The notes under the pieces: model-generated
Told to the model about the DNA's origin: nothing
The model's database searches: none
The model's input: the letters and a program-made list of their open reading frames with translations, nothing else
In this document: positions 54,209 through 63,918 of the stretch, one piece after another
Numbering within the stretch: position 1 is the stretch's first letter
Layout: every line of letters begins with the position of its first letter
DNA from: Mycobacterium gordonae
Lineage (GTDB): Bacteria > Actinomycetota > Actinomycetes > Mycobacteriales > Mycobacteriaceae
Length of the DNA stretch: 64,000 bases
Assembly: GCF_017086405.1 (NCBI RefSeq)
Contig: NZ_CP070973.1
Span: 1,054,001-1,118,000 of the forward strand
Reading direction: 5' to 3'
Made by a program: the position numbers and the translations under genes

Positions 54209-54816
54209 TGGCCGAACAGACCCGGGTCCACGTCATCCGGCACGGCGAGGTACACAATCCCGGCGGCATTCTCTACGGCCGGCTGCCGGGCTTCCGCCTG
54301 TCGGATAACGGCGCCGCGCAGGCCGCCGCCGTCGCCGACTTTCTGGCCGACCGCGACATCGTCGCGGTGATCGCCTCGCCGCTGCAGCGGGCGCAGGAAA
54401 CCGCCGCCCCGATCGCCGCGCGGCACAACCTGCCGATCGACACCGACCCCGACCTGATCGAGTCGGCCAACTTCTTCGAAGGCCGCAAGGTGAGCCCGGG
54501 TGACGGCGCCTGGCGTGACCCGCGGGTGTGGTGGCAATTGCGCAATCCGTTCACCCCGTCCTGGGGAGAGCCGTACAACCAGATCGCCGCCCGGATGGCG
54601 GCCGCGGCGGACAAGGCGCGGTCGCGCGCCGCCGGACATGAGGCGGTCTGCGTCAGCCACCAGTTGCCGGTGTGGACGTTGCGCATGCACGTGACCGGGC
54701 GGCGCTTGTGGCATGACCCGCGGCGCCGGGAGTGCGGCCTGGCGTCGGTGACATCGCTGGTCTACGACGGCGACCGGTTGGTCGACGTGGAATATGCGGA
54801 ACCGGCGGCCGGATGA
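54208..54816 (+). CDS. Histidine phosphatase superfamily protein
   Basis: A 202-residue protein with the phosphohistidine motif HVIRHGEVHNPGG at the N-terminus, ASPLQRAQETAAP, and the second histidine in CVSHQLPVWTL. The family covers phosphatases and mutases; the substrate here is unknown. It overlaps hemL by one base and the thioredoxin-like gene by 4 bases, so it is part of the haem/cytochrome operon. Rv0525 matches in length. Confidence 0.85.
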   Translation: MAEQTRVHVIRHGEVHNPGGILYGRLPGFRLSDNGAAQAAAVADFLADRDIVAVIASPLQRAQETAAPIAARHNLPIDTDPDLIESANFFEGRKVSPGDGAWRDPRVWWQLRNPFTPSWGEPYNQIAARMAAAADKARSRAAGHEAVCVSHQLPVWTLRMHVTGRRLWHDPRRRECGLASVTSLVYDGDRLVDVEYAEPAAG

Positions 54817-55427
54817 GGCTGCGGTTCCATCTGATCGTCGCGACGATCCTGGCGGGGCTGCTGACCGGTTGCTCCGGGCGCGACGCCGTCGCGCAGGGCG
54901 GCACGTTCGAATTCGTCTCCCCGGGCGGCAAGACCGACATCTTCTACGACCCGCCGGACAGCCGCGGCCGACCCGGCCCGCTGTCCGGGCCCAGCCTGAC
55001 CGAACCAGCCAAGAACATCTCGCTGAACGACTTTCCCGGTCAGGTCGTCGTCATCAACGTGTGGGGCCAGTGGTGCGGCCCGTGCCGGGCCGAGATCGGC
55101 CAACTGCAGCGGGTCTACGACGCGACGCGCGATGCGGGCGTCTCGTTCCTCGGCATCGACGTCCGCGACAACAGCCGTGAGGCGGCCCAGGATTTCGTCA
55201 ACGACCGGCACGTGACCTTCCCGTCGATCTACGACCCGCCGATGCGCACCCTGATCGCGTTCGGCGGAAAGTATCCGACCACCGTCATTCCGTCCACGCT
55301 GGTGCTGGACCGCCAGCACCGGGTGGCCGCGGTGTTCCTGCGCGAGCTGCTCGCCGAGGATCTGCAGCCGGTGGTGCAGCGGCTCGCCGCTGAGTCCCCG
55401 GCCAGGGCGAGTTCGGCAGCGCAGTGA
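54813..55427 (+). CDS. Thioredoxin-like lipoprotein (ResA/CcmG type)
   Basis: A 204-residue exported protein. The signal has the lipobox LLTGC (about residue 19), so it is membrane-tethered outside the cell. The thioredoxin domain carries VVINVWGQWCGPCRAEIGQL with the CGPC redox motif and the cis-proline in TTVIPSTLVLD. It keeps apocytochrome c thiols reduced for haem attachment, receiving electrons from CcdA, the next gene, which overlaps by 4 bases. Rv0526 is the synteny match. Confidence 0.92.
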   Translation: MRLRFHLIVATILAGLLTGCSGRDAVAQGGTFEFVSPGGKTDIFYDPPDSRGRPGPLSGPSLTEPAKNISLNDFPGQVVVINVWGQWCGPCRAEIGQLQRVYDATRDAGVSFLGIDVRDNSREAAQDFVNDRHVTFPSIYDPPMRTLIAFGGKYPTTVIPSTLVLDRQHRVAAVFLRELLAEDLQPVVQRLAAESPARASSAAQ

Positions 55428-56203
55428 CCGGTTTCGCCCACATCGCCTCCGCCGGGCCACTGGTGGTGGCCCTGGGAGCCTGCGTGCTGGCCGGGCTGTT
55501 GTCATTCGCGTCGCCGTGCGTGGTGCCGCTGGTGCCGGGCTATCTGTCGTATCTGGCCGCGGTGGTGGGCGTTGACGACGCGGACAACCCCGGCACGCTC
55601 AAGGCGCCGCCGGCCGCGCGCTGGCGGGTGGCCGGATCGGCGGCATTGTTCGTGGCCGGGTTCACCGCGGTGTTCGTGCTGGGCACCGTCGTCGTACTGG
55701 GAATGACGACCACGTTGATCACCAACCAGTTGTTGCTGCAGCGGGTCGGCGGCGTGCTGACCATCGTCATGGGATTGGTGTTCGTCGGACTCGTCCCGGC
55801 GCTGCAGCGTCAGGCGCGGTTCAGCCCGCGTCAGCTGACCTCGGTGGCGGGGGCTCCGCTGCTGGGCGCGGTGTTCGCGCTCGGCTGGACGCCATGCCTG
55901 GGGCCCACGCTGACCGGGGTGATCACGGTGGCCTCGGCGACCGAGGGCGCCAACGTCGCCCGCGGGATCGCGTTGGTGATCGCTTACTGCCTGGGATTGG
56001 GCATCCCGTTCGTGTTGTTGGCGTTCGGCTCGGCCAGCGCCGTGACCGGGCTGGGCTGGCTGCGCCGGCACACCCGGGCGATCCAGGTGTTCGGCGGGGT
56101 GCTGCTGATCGCGGTCGGGGCCGCACTGGTCACCGGGGTGTGGAACGACTTCGTGTCGTGGCTGCGCGACGCCTTCGTCTCGGACGTCAGGCTGCCGATC
56201 TGA
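55424..56203 (+). CDS. ccdA: Cytochrome c biogenesis protein CcdA
   Basis: A 259-residue membrane protein with six or more helices. The paired redox cysteines sit in SFASPCVVPLVPGYLSY (helix 1) and GWTPCLGPTLTG (helix 4), as required to pass electrons from cytoplasmic thioredoxin to the exported ResA-like protein. The start is GTG at 55424. It overlaps resB downstream by one base (TGATG). Confidence 0.95.
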   Translation: MTGFAHIASAGPLVVALGACVLAGLLSFASPCVVPLVPGYLSYLAAVVGVDDADNPGTLKAPPAARWRVAGSAALFVAGFTAVFVLGTVVVLGMTTTLITNQLLLQRVGGVLTIVMGLVFVGLVPALQRQARFSPRQLTSVAGAPLLGAVFALGWTPCLGPTLTGVITVASATEGANVARGIALVIAYCLGLGIPFVLLAFGSASAVTGLGWLRRHTRAIQVFGGVLLIAVGAALVTGVWNDFVSWLRDAFVSDVRLPI

Positions 56204-57822
56204 TGGCGCTCACGCCACGGACGCTCGCGGGGAAGGTGCGCAACACCTGGCGGTCGCTGACCTCGATGGGCACCGCGCTGGTGCTGCTGTTCCTGCTGGC
56301 ACTGGGCGCGATTCCGGGAGCGCTGTTGCCGCAGCGCAGCCTCAACGCCGGCAAGGTCGAGGAGTACTTGCACGCGCACCCGTTGATCGGGCCGTGGCTC
56401 AACGAGTTGCAGGCCTTCGACGTGTTTTCCAGCTTCTGGTTCACCGCCATCTACGTGCTGCTGTTCGTGTCGCTGGTCGGCTGCCTGACTCCACGGATCT
56501 TTGAGCACGCGCGCAGCCTGCGTGCCACCCCGGTAGCCGCGCCGCGCAACCTGGCCAGGCTGCCCAAGCACGCCGAAGCCCGAACCGCCGGCGCCCCCGA
56601 CGTCCTGGCCGCCACCGTCACCGACCGGTTGCGAGGCTGGCGCACCACCACCAGGCGCAGCGGCGCAACCGTCGAAGTGTCCGCCGAGAAGGGTTACCTG
56701 CGCGAATTCGGCAACCTCGTCTTCCACTTCTCGCTGCTTGGCCTGCTGGTCGCGGTGGCCGCCGGCAAGCTGTTCGGCTACGAGGGCAACGTGATCGTCA
56801 TCGCCGACGGCGGGCCGGGATTCTGCTCGGCCTCGCCGGCGGCGTTCGACTCGTTCCGCGCCGGCAACACCGTCGACGGCACGTCGCTGCACCCGATCTG
56901 CCTGCGGGTCAACAACTTCCAGGCCAACTATCTGCCGTCCGGGCAGGCCACCTCGTTCGCCGCCGACATCGCCTACCAGGCCGGGGACGACCTGACGTCC
57001 AACACCTGGCGGCCCTACCGCCTCGAGGTCAACCACCCACTGCGCGTCGGCGGCGACCGGGTGTATCTGCAGGGGCACGGCTACGCCCCCACCTTCACCG
57101 TGACGTTCCCCAACGGTCAGACCCGCACCTCGACCGTGCAGTGGCGCCCCGACAACCCACAGACCCTGCTGTCTTCCGGGGTGGCGCGCATCGATCCGCC
57201 CGCCGGCAGCTATCCCACCGCCGAGGAGCGCCGTCAGCACGAGATCGCCATTCAGGGCCTGCTGGCGCCCACCGAGCAGCTCGACGGCACGCTGCTGTCG
57301 TCGCGGTTCCCGGCGCTCAACGACCCGGCCGTGGCCATCGACATCTACCGCGGTGACACCGGTCTGGACACCGGGCGGCCCCAGTCGCTGTTCAACCTGG
57401 ATCCGCGATTGATCGAACAGGGGCGATTGACCAAGGAGAAGCGGGTCAACCTGCGAGTAGGCGACCTGGTGCGTATCGACCAGGGCCCCGCCGCCGGCAC
57501 CACGGTCCGTTTCGACGGCGCCGTGCCGTTCGTCAACCTGCAGGTCTCACACGACCCCGGCCAGATCTGGGTGCTGGTCTTCGCCATCGCCATGATGGCC
57601 GGGCTGTTGGTCTCGCTGCTCGTCCGCCGTCGCCGGGTGTGGGTTCGCCTGACACCCGTGGCCGGCACTCCAGATACGGTTGACGTCGAATTGGGCGGCC
57701 TGGCACGTACCGACAACTCCGGATGGGGCGACGAGTTCGAGCGGCTGACCGAGCGGTTGCTGGCCGGTTTCGGCGAAGTCCCAGACGCCGAACGAGCCGA
57801 GACGAAAGTGGATGTCACATGA
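56203..57822 (+). CDS. Cytochrome c synthesis subunit ResB/Ccs1
   Basis: A 539-residue membrane protein: three N-terminal helices (about 20-40, 78-98, 168-188), a large external domain, and a C-terminal helix (about 455-478). Conserved parts are SMGTALVLLFLLALGAIPGALLPQ and the histidine-containing FGNLVFHFSLL. With CcsA it forms the system II haem lyase that delivers and attaches haem to cytochrome c. It is coupled to ccsA by a 4-base overlap. Rv0528 is the synteny match. Confidence 0.92.
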   Translation: MALTPRTLAGKVRNTWRSLTSMGTALVLLFLLALGAIPGALLPQRSLNAGKVEEYLHAHPLIGPWLNELQAFDVFSSFWFTAIYVLLFVSLVGCLTPRIFEHARSLRATPVAAPRNLARLPKHAEARTAGAPDVLAATVTDRLRGWRTTTRRSGATVEVSAEKGYLREFGNLVFHFSLLGLLVAVAAGKLFGYEGNVIVIADGGPGFCSASPAAFDSFRAGNTVDGTSLHPICLRVNNFQANYLPSGQATSFAADIAYQAGDDLTSNTWRPYRLEVNHPLRVGGDRVYLQGHGYAPTFTVTFPNGQTRTSTVQWRPDNPQTLLSSGVARIDPPAGSYPTAEERRQHEIAIQGLLAPTEQLDGTLLSSRFPALNDPAVAIDIYRGDTGLDTGRPQSLFNLDPRLIEQGRLTKEKRVNLRVGDLVRIDQGPAAGTTVRFDGAVPFVNLQVSHDPGQIWVLVFAIAMMAGLLVSLLVRRRRVWVRLTPVAGTPDTVDVELGGLARTDNSGWGDEFERLTERLLAGFGEVPDAERAETKVDVT

Positions 57823-58793
57823 ACACCCAGCACATCAACATCGGCCTGGCCCGGTATTCCGACTGGGCGTTCACCTCAGCGGTGGTGGCACTGGTGGTGG
57901 CGCTGCTGCTGTTGGCCTACGAACTCGCCTACGTCCGCGCGCGCAAGCTCGAACCCGTCGGCGTGCCGGCCGGGACGGTGACCACCGACAGTGCCGGCCC
58001 CGGCATCGTGGCTGAGACACCGCAGCGGCCGCTCGACGAACGCGTCGGGCGCGCCGGCCTCGCAGTGCTCTACCTCGGCATCGGTCTGCTGTTCGCCTGC
58101 ATCGTGCTGCGCGGCCTGGCCACCATGCGGGTGCCCTGGGGCAACATGTACGAGTTCATCAACCTGACTTGCATGTCGGGGCTGATCGCCGGCGCGGTCG
58201 TACTGCGCCGCCCGCAGTACCGGCCACTGTGGGTGTTTCTGTTGCTGCCGATCCTGATTCTGCTGACCGTGTCCGGACGTTGGCTTTACGCCAACGCCGC
58301 ACCGGTGATGCCTGCCCTGCAGTCCTACTGGCTGCCCATCCACGTGTCGGTGGTCAGCCTCGGCTCGGGGGTGTTCATGGTCGCCGGCATCGCCAGCATC
58401 CTGTTCCTGCTGCGCACATCGCGATTCGGCGAACCGGATGCCCAGGGGCGACTGCCGAGGCTGGTGCAGCGGTTCCCGGACGCCCAGACGCTGGATCGGA
58501 TCGCCTACCGGACCACGATTTTCGCTTTCCCCGTATTCGGCTTCGGCGTCATCTTCGGGGCGATCTGGGCGGAGGAAGCGTGGGGCCGTTACTGGGGATG
58601 GGACCCCAAGGAAACGGTGTCTTTCATCGCGTGGGTGGTGTACGCCGCTTACCTGCACGCCAGGTCGACCGCGGGATGGCGGGATCGCAAGGCGGCCTGG
58701 ATCAACGTCGCCGGGTTCGTCGCCATGGTCTTCAACCTGTTCTTCGTTAACCTGGTGACGGTCGGCCTGCACTCCTACGCGGGCGTGGGCTGA
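57819..58793 (+). CDS. ccsA: Cytochrome c synthase CcsA
   Basis: A 324-residue protein with eight or more helices. The haem-handling tryptophan-rich motif reads WGRYWGWDPKETVSFI near the C-terminus, with flanking histidines in PIHVSVVS and the last helix (VGLHSYAGVG). It exports and presents haem, together with ResB. The ATG at 57819 overlaps the resB stop by 4 bases and gives exactly the length of M. tuberculosis CcsA. Confidence 0.95.
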   Translation: MNTQHINIGLARYSDWAFTSAVVALVVALLLLAYELAYVRARKLEPVGVPAGTVTTDSAGPGIVAETPQRPLDERVGRAGLAVLYLGIGLLFACIVLRGLATMRVPWGNMYEFINLTCMSGLIAGAVVLRRPQYRPLWVFLLLPILILLTVSGRWLYANAAPVMPALQSYWLPIHVSVVSLGSGVFMVAGIASILFLLRTSRFGEPDAQGRLPRLVQRFPDAQTLDRIAYRTTIFAFPVFGFGVIFGAIWAEEAWGRYWGWDPKETVSFIAWVVYAAYLHARSTAGWRDRKAAWINVAGFVAMVFNLFFVNLVTVGLHSYAGVG

Positions 58794-58800
58794 CCCGATA

Positions 58801-58827
58801 GCACCAAGGGCACCAAGGGCACAAAGA
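58801..58827 (+). repeat. Three 9-base tandem copies in a leader
   Basis: GCACCAAGG occurs at 58801-58809 and 58810-58818, followed by the variant GCACAAAGA at 58819-58827. The block ends just before the GGGGGAG ribosome site of the MinD-like gene (GTG 58840). Slippage could change leader length. Confidence 0.6.
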
Positions 58828-58839
58828 GGGGGAGTCGGA

Positions 58840-60159
58840 GTGTCAGAGCATCCAACGCCGGGCGGGGGAATGCCGCGGGTTCACCCGGGCACAGGAGAAG
58901 GCGGCCCGAACGTCAGTCCGGATCAGCCGACCGCGGAGTTCAAACCGGCAGCCGACCCCGTCGGCGAGGCGCCTACCCGGGCGTTCAGCGGGTTCCGCAC
59001 CGAGCGGCGGACTCCCGCCACCGAGCCGGGCCCGTTACCGCACCAAACCGCCGAACTCGAGCGTCCCCAGTGGGATGCGGGCCCGACGACCGGCCCGGTG
59101 ACCGGTGTCACGCGGGTGGACCCGACGGCCTACGGCGCGTACTACCCGGGACCGGCCGAGACCCCCAGCACCCAGGAGCGGCCCCAGTTCCGCCCGGAGC
59201 CGCTGCCGCATGCGCCGTACCCGGAGTTGTCCACCACCGTGTTGCTGCGGCCGGTCAAGCCGCCGCCGTCGGAGGGCTGGCGGCGGGCGCTCTACGTCCT
59301 CTCCGGTCAGCTGATCAACCTCGGCGAGGGTCCGCGCGCCATGCGGCACAACAACCTGGTCGCCCAGATCAACCGGCCGTTGCGTGGGTGCTACCGCATC
59401 GCGGTGCTGTCGTTGAAGGGCGGTGTGGGCAAGACCACCATCACCGCCTCCCTGGGCTCCACCTTCGCCTCGGTGCGGGGCGACCGGGTCGTTGCGGTGG
59501 ACGCCAACCCGGACCGCGGCACGCTCAGCCAGAAGGTGCCGCTCGAAACGCCCGCGACGGTGCGGCACCTGCTGCGGGACGCGGAGAGCATCGACCGGTA
59601 CAGCGACATCCGCGGCTACACCTCGCAGAACGCGGACGGCCTGGAAATCCTGGCCTCCGAAAGCGATCCAGCGGTGTCCGAGGCCTTCAGCGGTGACGAC
59701 TACACCCGCACCCTGGACATCCTGGAACGGTTCTACGGCCTGGTGCTCACCGATTGCGGGACCGGGCTGCTGCATTCGACGATCCCTGCAGTGCTGGCCA
59801 AGGCCGACGTGCTGATCGTCGTCGCGTCCGGTTCGATCGACGGTGCCCGCCTGGCGTCGGCGACGCTGGACTGGCTGGAGGCGCACGGGCACGAAGATCT
59901 GGTGCGTAATTCCGTTGCGGTGGTCAACGCGGTGCGGTCGCGCTCCGGCAAGGTCGACATGGACAAGGTGATCGACCACTTCGCACGGCGCTGCCGCGCG
60001 GTGCGGGTGGTGCCGTTCGACGCGCACCTCGAAGAGGGCGCCGAAATCAGCTTGGACCGGTTGAAACGGGACACCCGTGAGGCCGTCGCCGAACTGGCCG
60101 CGGTGGTCGCCGACGGGTTTCCGGCCGACCAGCGGCGCGCCAACCCGAACTTCGTCTAG
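58840..60159 (+). CDS. MinD/ParA-like ATPase with a disordered N-terminus
   Basis: A 439-residue protein. The first 150 residues are Pro/Thr/Glu-rich, as in EspI-like ATPases of type VII secretion loci. The P-loop domain has the deviant Walker A VLSLKGGVGKTTITASLG, VVAVDANPDRGTLS and LVLTDCGTGLLHS. It probably binds the membrane or a partner complex in an ATP-dependent way. It follows the cytochrome genes with a 46-base gap. Rv0530 is the synteny match; the role is not established. Confidence 0.83.
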   Translation: MSEHPTPGGGMPRVHPGTGEGGPNVSPDQPTAEFKPAADPVGEAPTRAFSGFRTERRTPATEPGPLPHQTAELERPQWDAGPTTGPVTGVTRVDPTAYGAYYPGPAETPSTQERPQFRPEPLPHAPYPELSTTVLLRPVKPPPSEGWRRALYVLSGQLINLGEGPRAMRHNNLVAQINRPLRGCYRIAVLSLKGGVGKTTITASLGSTFASVRGDRVVAVDANPDRGTLSQKVPLETPATVRHLLRDAESIDRYSDIRGYTSQNADGLEILASESDPAVSEAFSGDDYTRTLDILERFYGLVLTDCGTGLLHSTIPAVLAKADVLIVVASGSIDGARLASATLDWLEAHGHEDLVRNSVAVVNAVRSRSGKVDMDKVIDHFARRCRAVRVVPFDAHLEEGAEISLDRLKRDTREAVAELAAVVADGFPADQRRANPNFV

Positions 60160-60166
60160 CTGCGTA

Positions 60167-60322
60167 TCAGCGCGGCTTGTTGTCACCCAATCGGCGCAGA
60201 AACTCCGGATCGTCGTCGGGCCCGATAACGCGGGTCTTCGGCGGGCTTGCCTGCGACCGCGCCGCGCGCCAGCCGAGATAGATCAACGTCCCCAGAACAA
60301 GGACGACGAGCAGGTAAAGCAC
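60167..60322 (-). CDS. Small single-helix membrane protein (Rv0530A-like)
   Basis: A 51-residue protein read on the minus strand from a GTG at 60322. It begins LYLLVVLVLGTLIYLGW, one membrane helix, followed by a basic ARSQ segment and an acidic DDDPEFLRRLGDN tail. AGGAGG (complement of 60329-60334) lies 6 bases before the start, an excellent ribosome site. It stops 8 bases from the convergent ATPase gene. The position and size fit Rv0530A. The function is unknown. Confidence 0.75.
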   Translation of the reverse strand: MLYLLVVLVLGTLIYLGWRAARSQASPPKTRVIGPDDDPEFLRRLGDNKPR

Positions 60323-60368
60323 TCGACACCTCCTTTGAGCAAATATACCCGCGCCGTAGGCTCAGGCT

Positions 60369-60713
60369 GTGCCAGAAGCGCCTAACGACAAGATCAGTGA
60401 CGGTTCTGCTGCGGGCCGGGGCGTCGTCGCAGTCCTGCTGTACGTGACGGCCCGGCTGCTGTTGTTCGTGGTCGTCACCGCGGTGATCTACGGGCTTGCG
60501 CGCCTTCTCGGGCTGACCGACTTCCCGCTGTTCGTAGCCGCGTTGGGCGGTCTGATCATCGCCATGCCGTTGGGCATGTGGGTGTTCAGCCCGCTACGCC
60601 GGCGCGCGACTGCCACGCTCGCGGTGGCCGGTGAGCGGCGGCGTCAGGAGCGTGAACGGTTGCGGGCCCGGCTGAGCGGCGAGGCCGTGGCCTTGGAGTC
60701 GGACAAGGAATAG
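60369..60713 (+). CDS. DUF4229 family two-helix membrane protein
   Basis: A 114-residue protein with two hydrophobic helices (about 20-45 and 52-73) and a basic, charged helical C-terminus (ERRRQERERLRARL). The family has no known function. GTG at 60369 is the start. It is divergent from the 51-residue gene across 46 bases. Rv0531 is the synteny match. Confidence 0.78.
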   Translation: MPEAPNDKISDGSAAGRGVVAVLLYVTARLLLFVVVTAVIYGLARLLGLTDFPLFVAALGGLIIAMPLGMWVFSPLRRRATATLAVAGERRRQERERLRARLSGEAVALESDKE

Positions 60714-60854
60714 CGAGAACTAGCGGGCTGGTGATGCCGGTGGACATCGCGATGTGCGGCGCTTGGGACGCTGACCCGCTCTTCATCGTGGCTTCACCGG
60801 GACAGTCGCCGAGTGTGAGGGTAGCTTCACACTCGGCGACTGAACCAACGAGGT

Positions 60855-62021
60855 CTATCCCACTCCGTTGCGCCCCGGTTGTCCGAACAAGATCCCGGCC
60901 AACCCGCCTAAGCCTCCGCCGTAGGTGCCCAAAGCCCCCGTCCCGGCATTTCCGCCGTTGCCGCCATTTCCGAACAGTTCGGCCGGAGCGCCGCGTCCGC
61001 CCCTCCCACCGACGTCGGTGGCGCTTGACCCGCCGGCCCCCCCGGCGCCCCCGTCACCGAACAGACCAGCATTTGCGCCATCACCGCCCCAGCCCCCAAG
61101 GTTCACACCAGTCCCGCCGGCTCCACCGGCGCCGCCATGACCGATGAGCCCGGGGTTGCCGGCAAAGCTGATGCCCCCGCCGGTACCGCCCCAGCCCCCA
61201 ACTAAGCCGGACCCGCCCGCACCACCGGCTCCACCGCCGCCGCCGAACAGCCCACTCAGCGCACCACCCACACCCCCCCGTCCGCCCCATCCTCCGATTG
61301 CGATGGCCCCGCCGTCCCCGCCAATCCCGCCGCGACCACCGCTGCCAAATAGGGAGACGGCGTTGCCACCGGCCCCACCGAACCCGGCAAAGGGGCCGAC
61401 TCCCGTGGTGGCCCCGCCGGCCCCCCCGGCGCCGCCGTTCCCCCAGAGCCAGCCGCCGGCCCCACCAGCACCCCCAGTGCCGCCCTCAGCGACGGCCGAG
61501 ATACCGCCCGCCCCGCCGGCCCCACCGTTGCCGATCAAACCGGCGGATCCGCCGGCCCCGCCGGGCAGGCCGGCGGCGCCCGACCCGCCGGCCCCACCAT
61601 TCCCGAAGAGCCACCCACCCGCACCGCCGGCCTGCCCGGTGCCAGGGGCTCCGGCCGCACCGTCGCCGATCAGCGGGCGCCCGGTCAGTGTCCGCACGGG
61701 CGCGTTGATCGCGTCCAGCAGGTTCTGCATGGGCCCGGCGTTGGCGGCCTCCGCGCTGGCGTAGGCCCTGGAGCCGGCGTTCATCAGATCCACGAATTGG
61801 GCATGAAACACGGCAGCCTGGGCGCTCAGCGACTGATAAGCGCGGCCGTGCGCAGAAAACAGCGCAGCGATCGCCGCCGACACCTCGTCCTCCGCCGCGG
61901 CCAGCACCCCCGTCGTCGACGCGACCGCGTCCGCGTTGGCCTGCCGTAGCGCCGTATTCAGACCCGTCAAATCCGCAGCCGCTTCGGTCAGCAACTCCGG
62001 CACTGCAATCACAAACGACAT
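60855..62021 (-). CDS. PE_PGRS family protein (388 aa)
   Basis: Residues 1-92 form a PE domain ([18 protein letters not shown]), followed by [17 protein letters not shown] and Gly-Gly-Ala/Asn repeats to the end, closing [17 protein letters not shown]. The shorter PGRS part, rich in GGAGG and GGWGG, differs from the other copy at 17.4 kb. It occupies the place of PE_PGRS6 (Rv0532) but, as I recall, the M. tuberculosis gene points the other way. ATG at 62021 is the PE start; an ATG five codons upstream is less likely. Confidence 0.92.
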   Translation of the reverse strand: MSFVIAVPELLTEAAADLTGLNTALRQANADAVASTTGVLAAAEDEVSAAIAALFSAHGRAYQSLSAQAAVFHAQFVDLMNAGSRAYASAEAANAGPMQNLLDAINAPVRTLTGRPLIGDGAAGAPGTGQAGGAGGWLFGNGGAGGSGAAGLPGGAGGSAGLIGNGGAGGAGGISAVAEGGTGGAGGAGGWLWGNGGAGGAGGATTGVGPFAGFGGAGGNAVSLFGSGGRGGIGGDGGAIAIGGWGGRGGVGGALSGLFGGGGGAGGAGGSGLVGGWGGTGGGISFAGNPGLIGHGGAGGAGGTGVNLGGWGGDGANAGLFGDGGAGGAGGSSATDVGGRGGRGAPAELFGNGGNGGNAGTGALGTYGGGLGGLAGILFGQPGRNGVG

Positions 62022-62904
62022 GAGACCCCTTCCCATTGGTAGGCAACCCGACTGACGGTCGCTGCCTTAGCAATAAATTGCGACCAGCAGTCAATGCATT
62101 TAGTCCGCGGCGCCGAATTCGATTTAGCAGGTGGAAGATTAGCTTTACCGCAAGAGCTGGTCAAGCGTTAATTTGAAATTCATCCAGCCGCGCACCCGCG
62201 GACTTTAGCAACGCGGATAGAACTACTTTGTGGAGACTCTCCCAGACGTACGGCGATTTGCTGATAGCGCCGTCTGGCGCTCAGCCGGAGAATGATTCAA
62301 GACGCGGGCCGAAACAAACTGCAGCTTTGTGCCCCGAAGGTCACTCCCGACAAATGTCGAGTTCAAGCCGATTTTTGCCATGAGTGAGCACTTATCTTGT
62401 CACTCACTCAACAATTTGCAGATCTTACCCGCGGACTCGTCGTCACCTATGAATGGATGGATAGCTAGAGATCAATATCGTTGCCCGCTTTCAACGGCGT
62501 TCTAGCCACGGCTAATAACCGGGAAAACGCAGCAACCCATGCGATATGTTTAGTTGGCCTATTTTAGGTCAGTTCACACTTTGTCAGGCTCGGACATCAA
62601 TATCGTCAGTTGCTCCCGGCCGTCTCGTCAAGGGGATGGCGAGAAGTAGAAACTGGCCGGCATTGGTTGGGCAGGGCGGTTAGTCTCAACACACCGGCCG
62701 CCACCTGCTCGAATGACTGACAGCATGGTTGGCGCCCGTCTCAACATGAGAAATGACCGAGAGAAAAATGACCGAGCGAGAAATGACATCGACCAGCCCA
62801 GGTAGCCCCAGGCGGTGCCCCCTGAGCGACCCGGTCACCATCGAGATCCTGGACGCATGACAGCACAACACCAACGCTCCCAGCGCGGCGTTGGGACTGA
62901 CGGG
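62022..62904. other. Gene-free interval of about 880 bases, AT-richer than its surroundings
   Basis: I see no supported gene here; the only frame above 60 codons lacks family features and a ribosome site. The stretch 62040-62640 is visibly richer in A and T than its surroundings. It has a hairpin TGAGTGAG/CTCACTCA (62381-62388, 62403-62410, 14-base loop). A cluster of three imperfect GAGAAATGAC-type units sits at 62748-62787. It must carry the PE_PGRS promoter. The rest may be a decayed gene or a lineage-specific insertion. Confidence 0.55.
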
Positions 62905-63918
62905 TCAGTCGCTGTGCAGCGGCATCCGCACGACCTGGGCGGCGTAGGTGAGACCCGCGCCGTAGCCGATCAGCAGGGCCAGGTCGCGCGGTTTGGCCGC
63001 CCCGGTGTCCATCAGTTCGGCGATCGCCAGCGGTATGGACGCCGCCGAGGTGTTCCCGGCTTGCTCGATGTCGTTGGCGACGACGGTGTCCGGTCGCAAC
63101 TGCAGGTTCTTGACCAGCAGATCGTTGATCCGGGTATTGGCCTGATGGGGTACGAACACGTCGATCTGGTCGGGCCCGACGCCGGCGGCCTCCAGCGCGC
63201 GCCGACCGACGTCACCCATCTTGAACGCCGCCCAACGGAATACCGCCGGGCCTTCCAGCCGCACGAACGGGCGTGGACCACTTGGGTTCTGCGCGAACGT
63301 GATCCAGTCGATGTCCTGCCTGATCGCGCTGGACTGTTCGCCGTCGCTGCCCGCGATGGTCGGACCGATGCCTTGAAACGGTGTCTCTCCGACCACCACC
63401 GCGGCGGCGCCGTCGGCGAAGATGAAGCAGTTGCCGCGGTCGTGCATGTCGATCGTGGGGGACAGTTTCTCGGTGCCGACGACCAACATCTTGCGGGCGC
63501 CCCCGCCACGGATCATGTTGGTCGCCGTACTGAGCGCGTAGCCGAACCCGGCGCACCCCGCCGAGATGTCGAAGCCGAGCACGTCTTTGGCGCCCAGCGC
63601 CGCGGCAACCATCGGGGCGGCCGGCGGCGTCTGCAGGAAGTGGGTGTTGGTGGTGACGATGACGCCGTCGATATCGGCCGCGGTCAGGTCGGCGTTCTTC
63701 AGGGCCCGTCGGCAGGCCTCGGCCGCCATCGAGGCGGCGGATTCGTCGTCGGCGGCGAACCGTCGGGTCTTGATCCCGGTGCGTGAGTAGATCCATTCGT
63801 CCGACGAGTCGATGTTCTGGCAGATCTCGTCGTTGGTGACGACACGTTCGGGACGGTATGCCCCGACACTGAGTAGCCCGATGTTCGTGGGGCCATTGGC
63901 CGTGGCGATCTCCGTCAT
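62905..63918 (-). CDS. fabH: 3-oxoacyl-ACP synthase III
   Basis: A 337-residue condensing enzyme that joins long acyl-CoA primers from FAS-I to malonyl-AcpM, starting mycolate elongation by FAS-II. The catalytic triad is complete: Cys122 in [12 protein letters not shown], His258 in VPHQANTRI and Asn289 in [10 protein letters not shown], the same numbers as in the M. tuberculosis enzyme. The start codon at 63918 follows a strong GGAGG (complement of 63926-63930). With cmaA2 and hadD it gives the window three mycolate functions. Confidence 0.96.
   Translation of the reverse strand: MTEIATANGPTNIGLLSVGAYRPERVVTNDEICQNIDSSDEWIYSRTGIKTRRFAADDESAASMAAEACRRALKNADLTAADIDGVIVTTNTHFLQTPPAAPMVAAALGAKDVLGFDISAGCAGFGYALSTATNMIRGGGARKMLVVGTEKLSPTIDMHDRGNCFIFADGAAAVVVGETPFQGIGPTIAGSDGEQSSAIRQDIDWITFAQNPSGPRPFVRLEGPAVFRWAAFKMGDVGRRALEAAGVGPDQIDVFVPHQANTRINDLLVKNLQLRPDTVVANDIEQAGNTSAASIPLAIAELMDTGAAKPRDLALLIGYGAGLTYAAQVVRMPLHSD

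Noticed and set aside
62815..63786. A 323-codon plus-strand frame opposite fabH
   Set aside because: fabH has a full catalytic triad and start context. The opposite frame is low-complexity and GC-driven.
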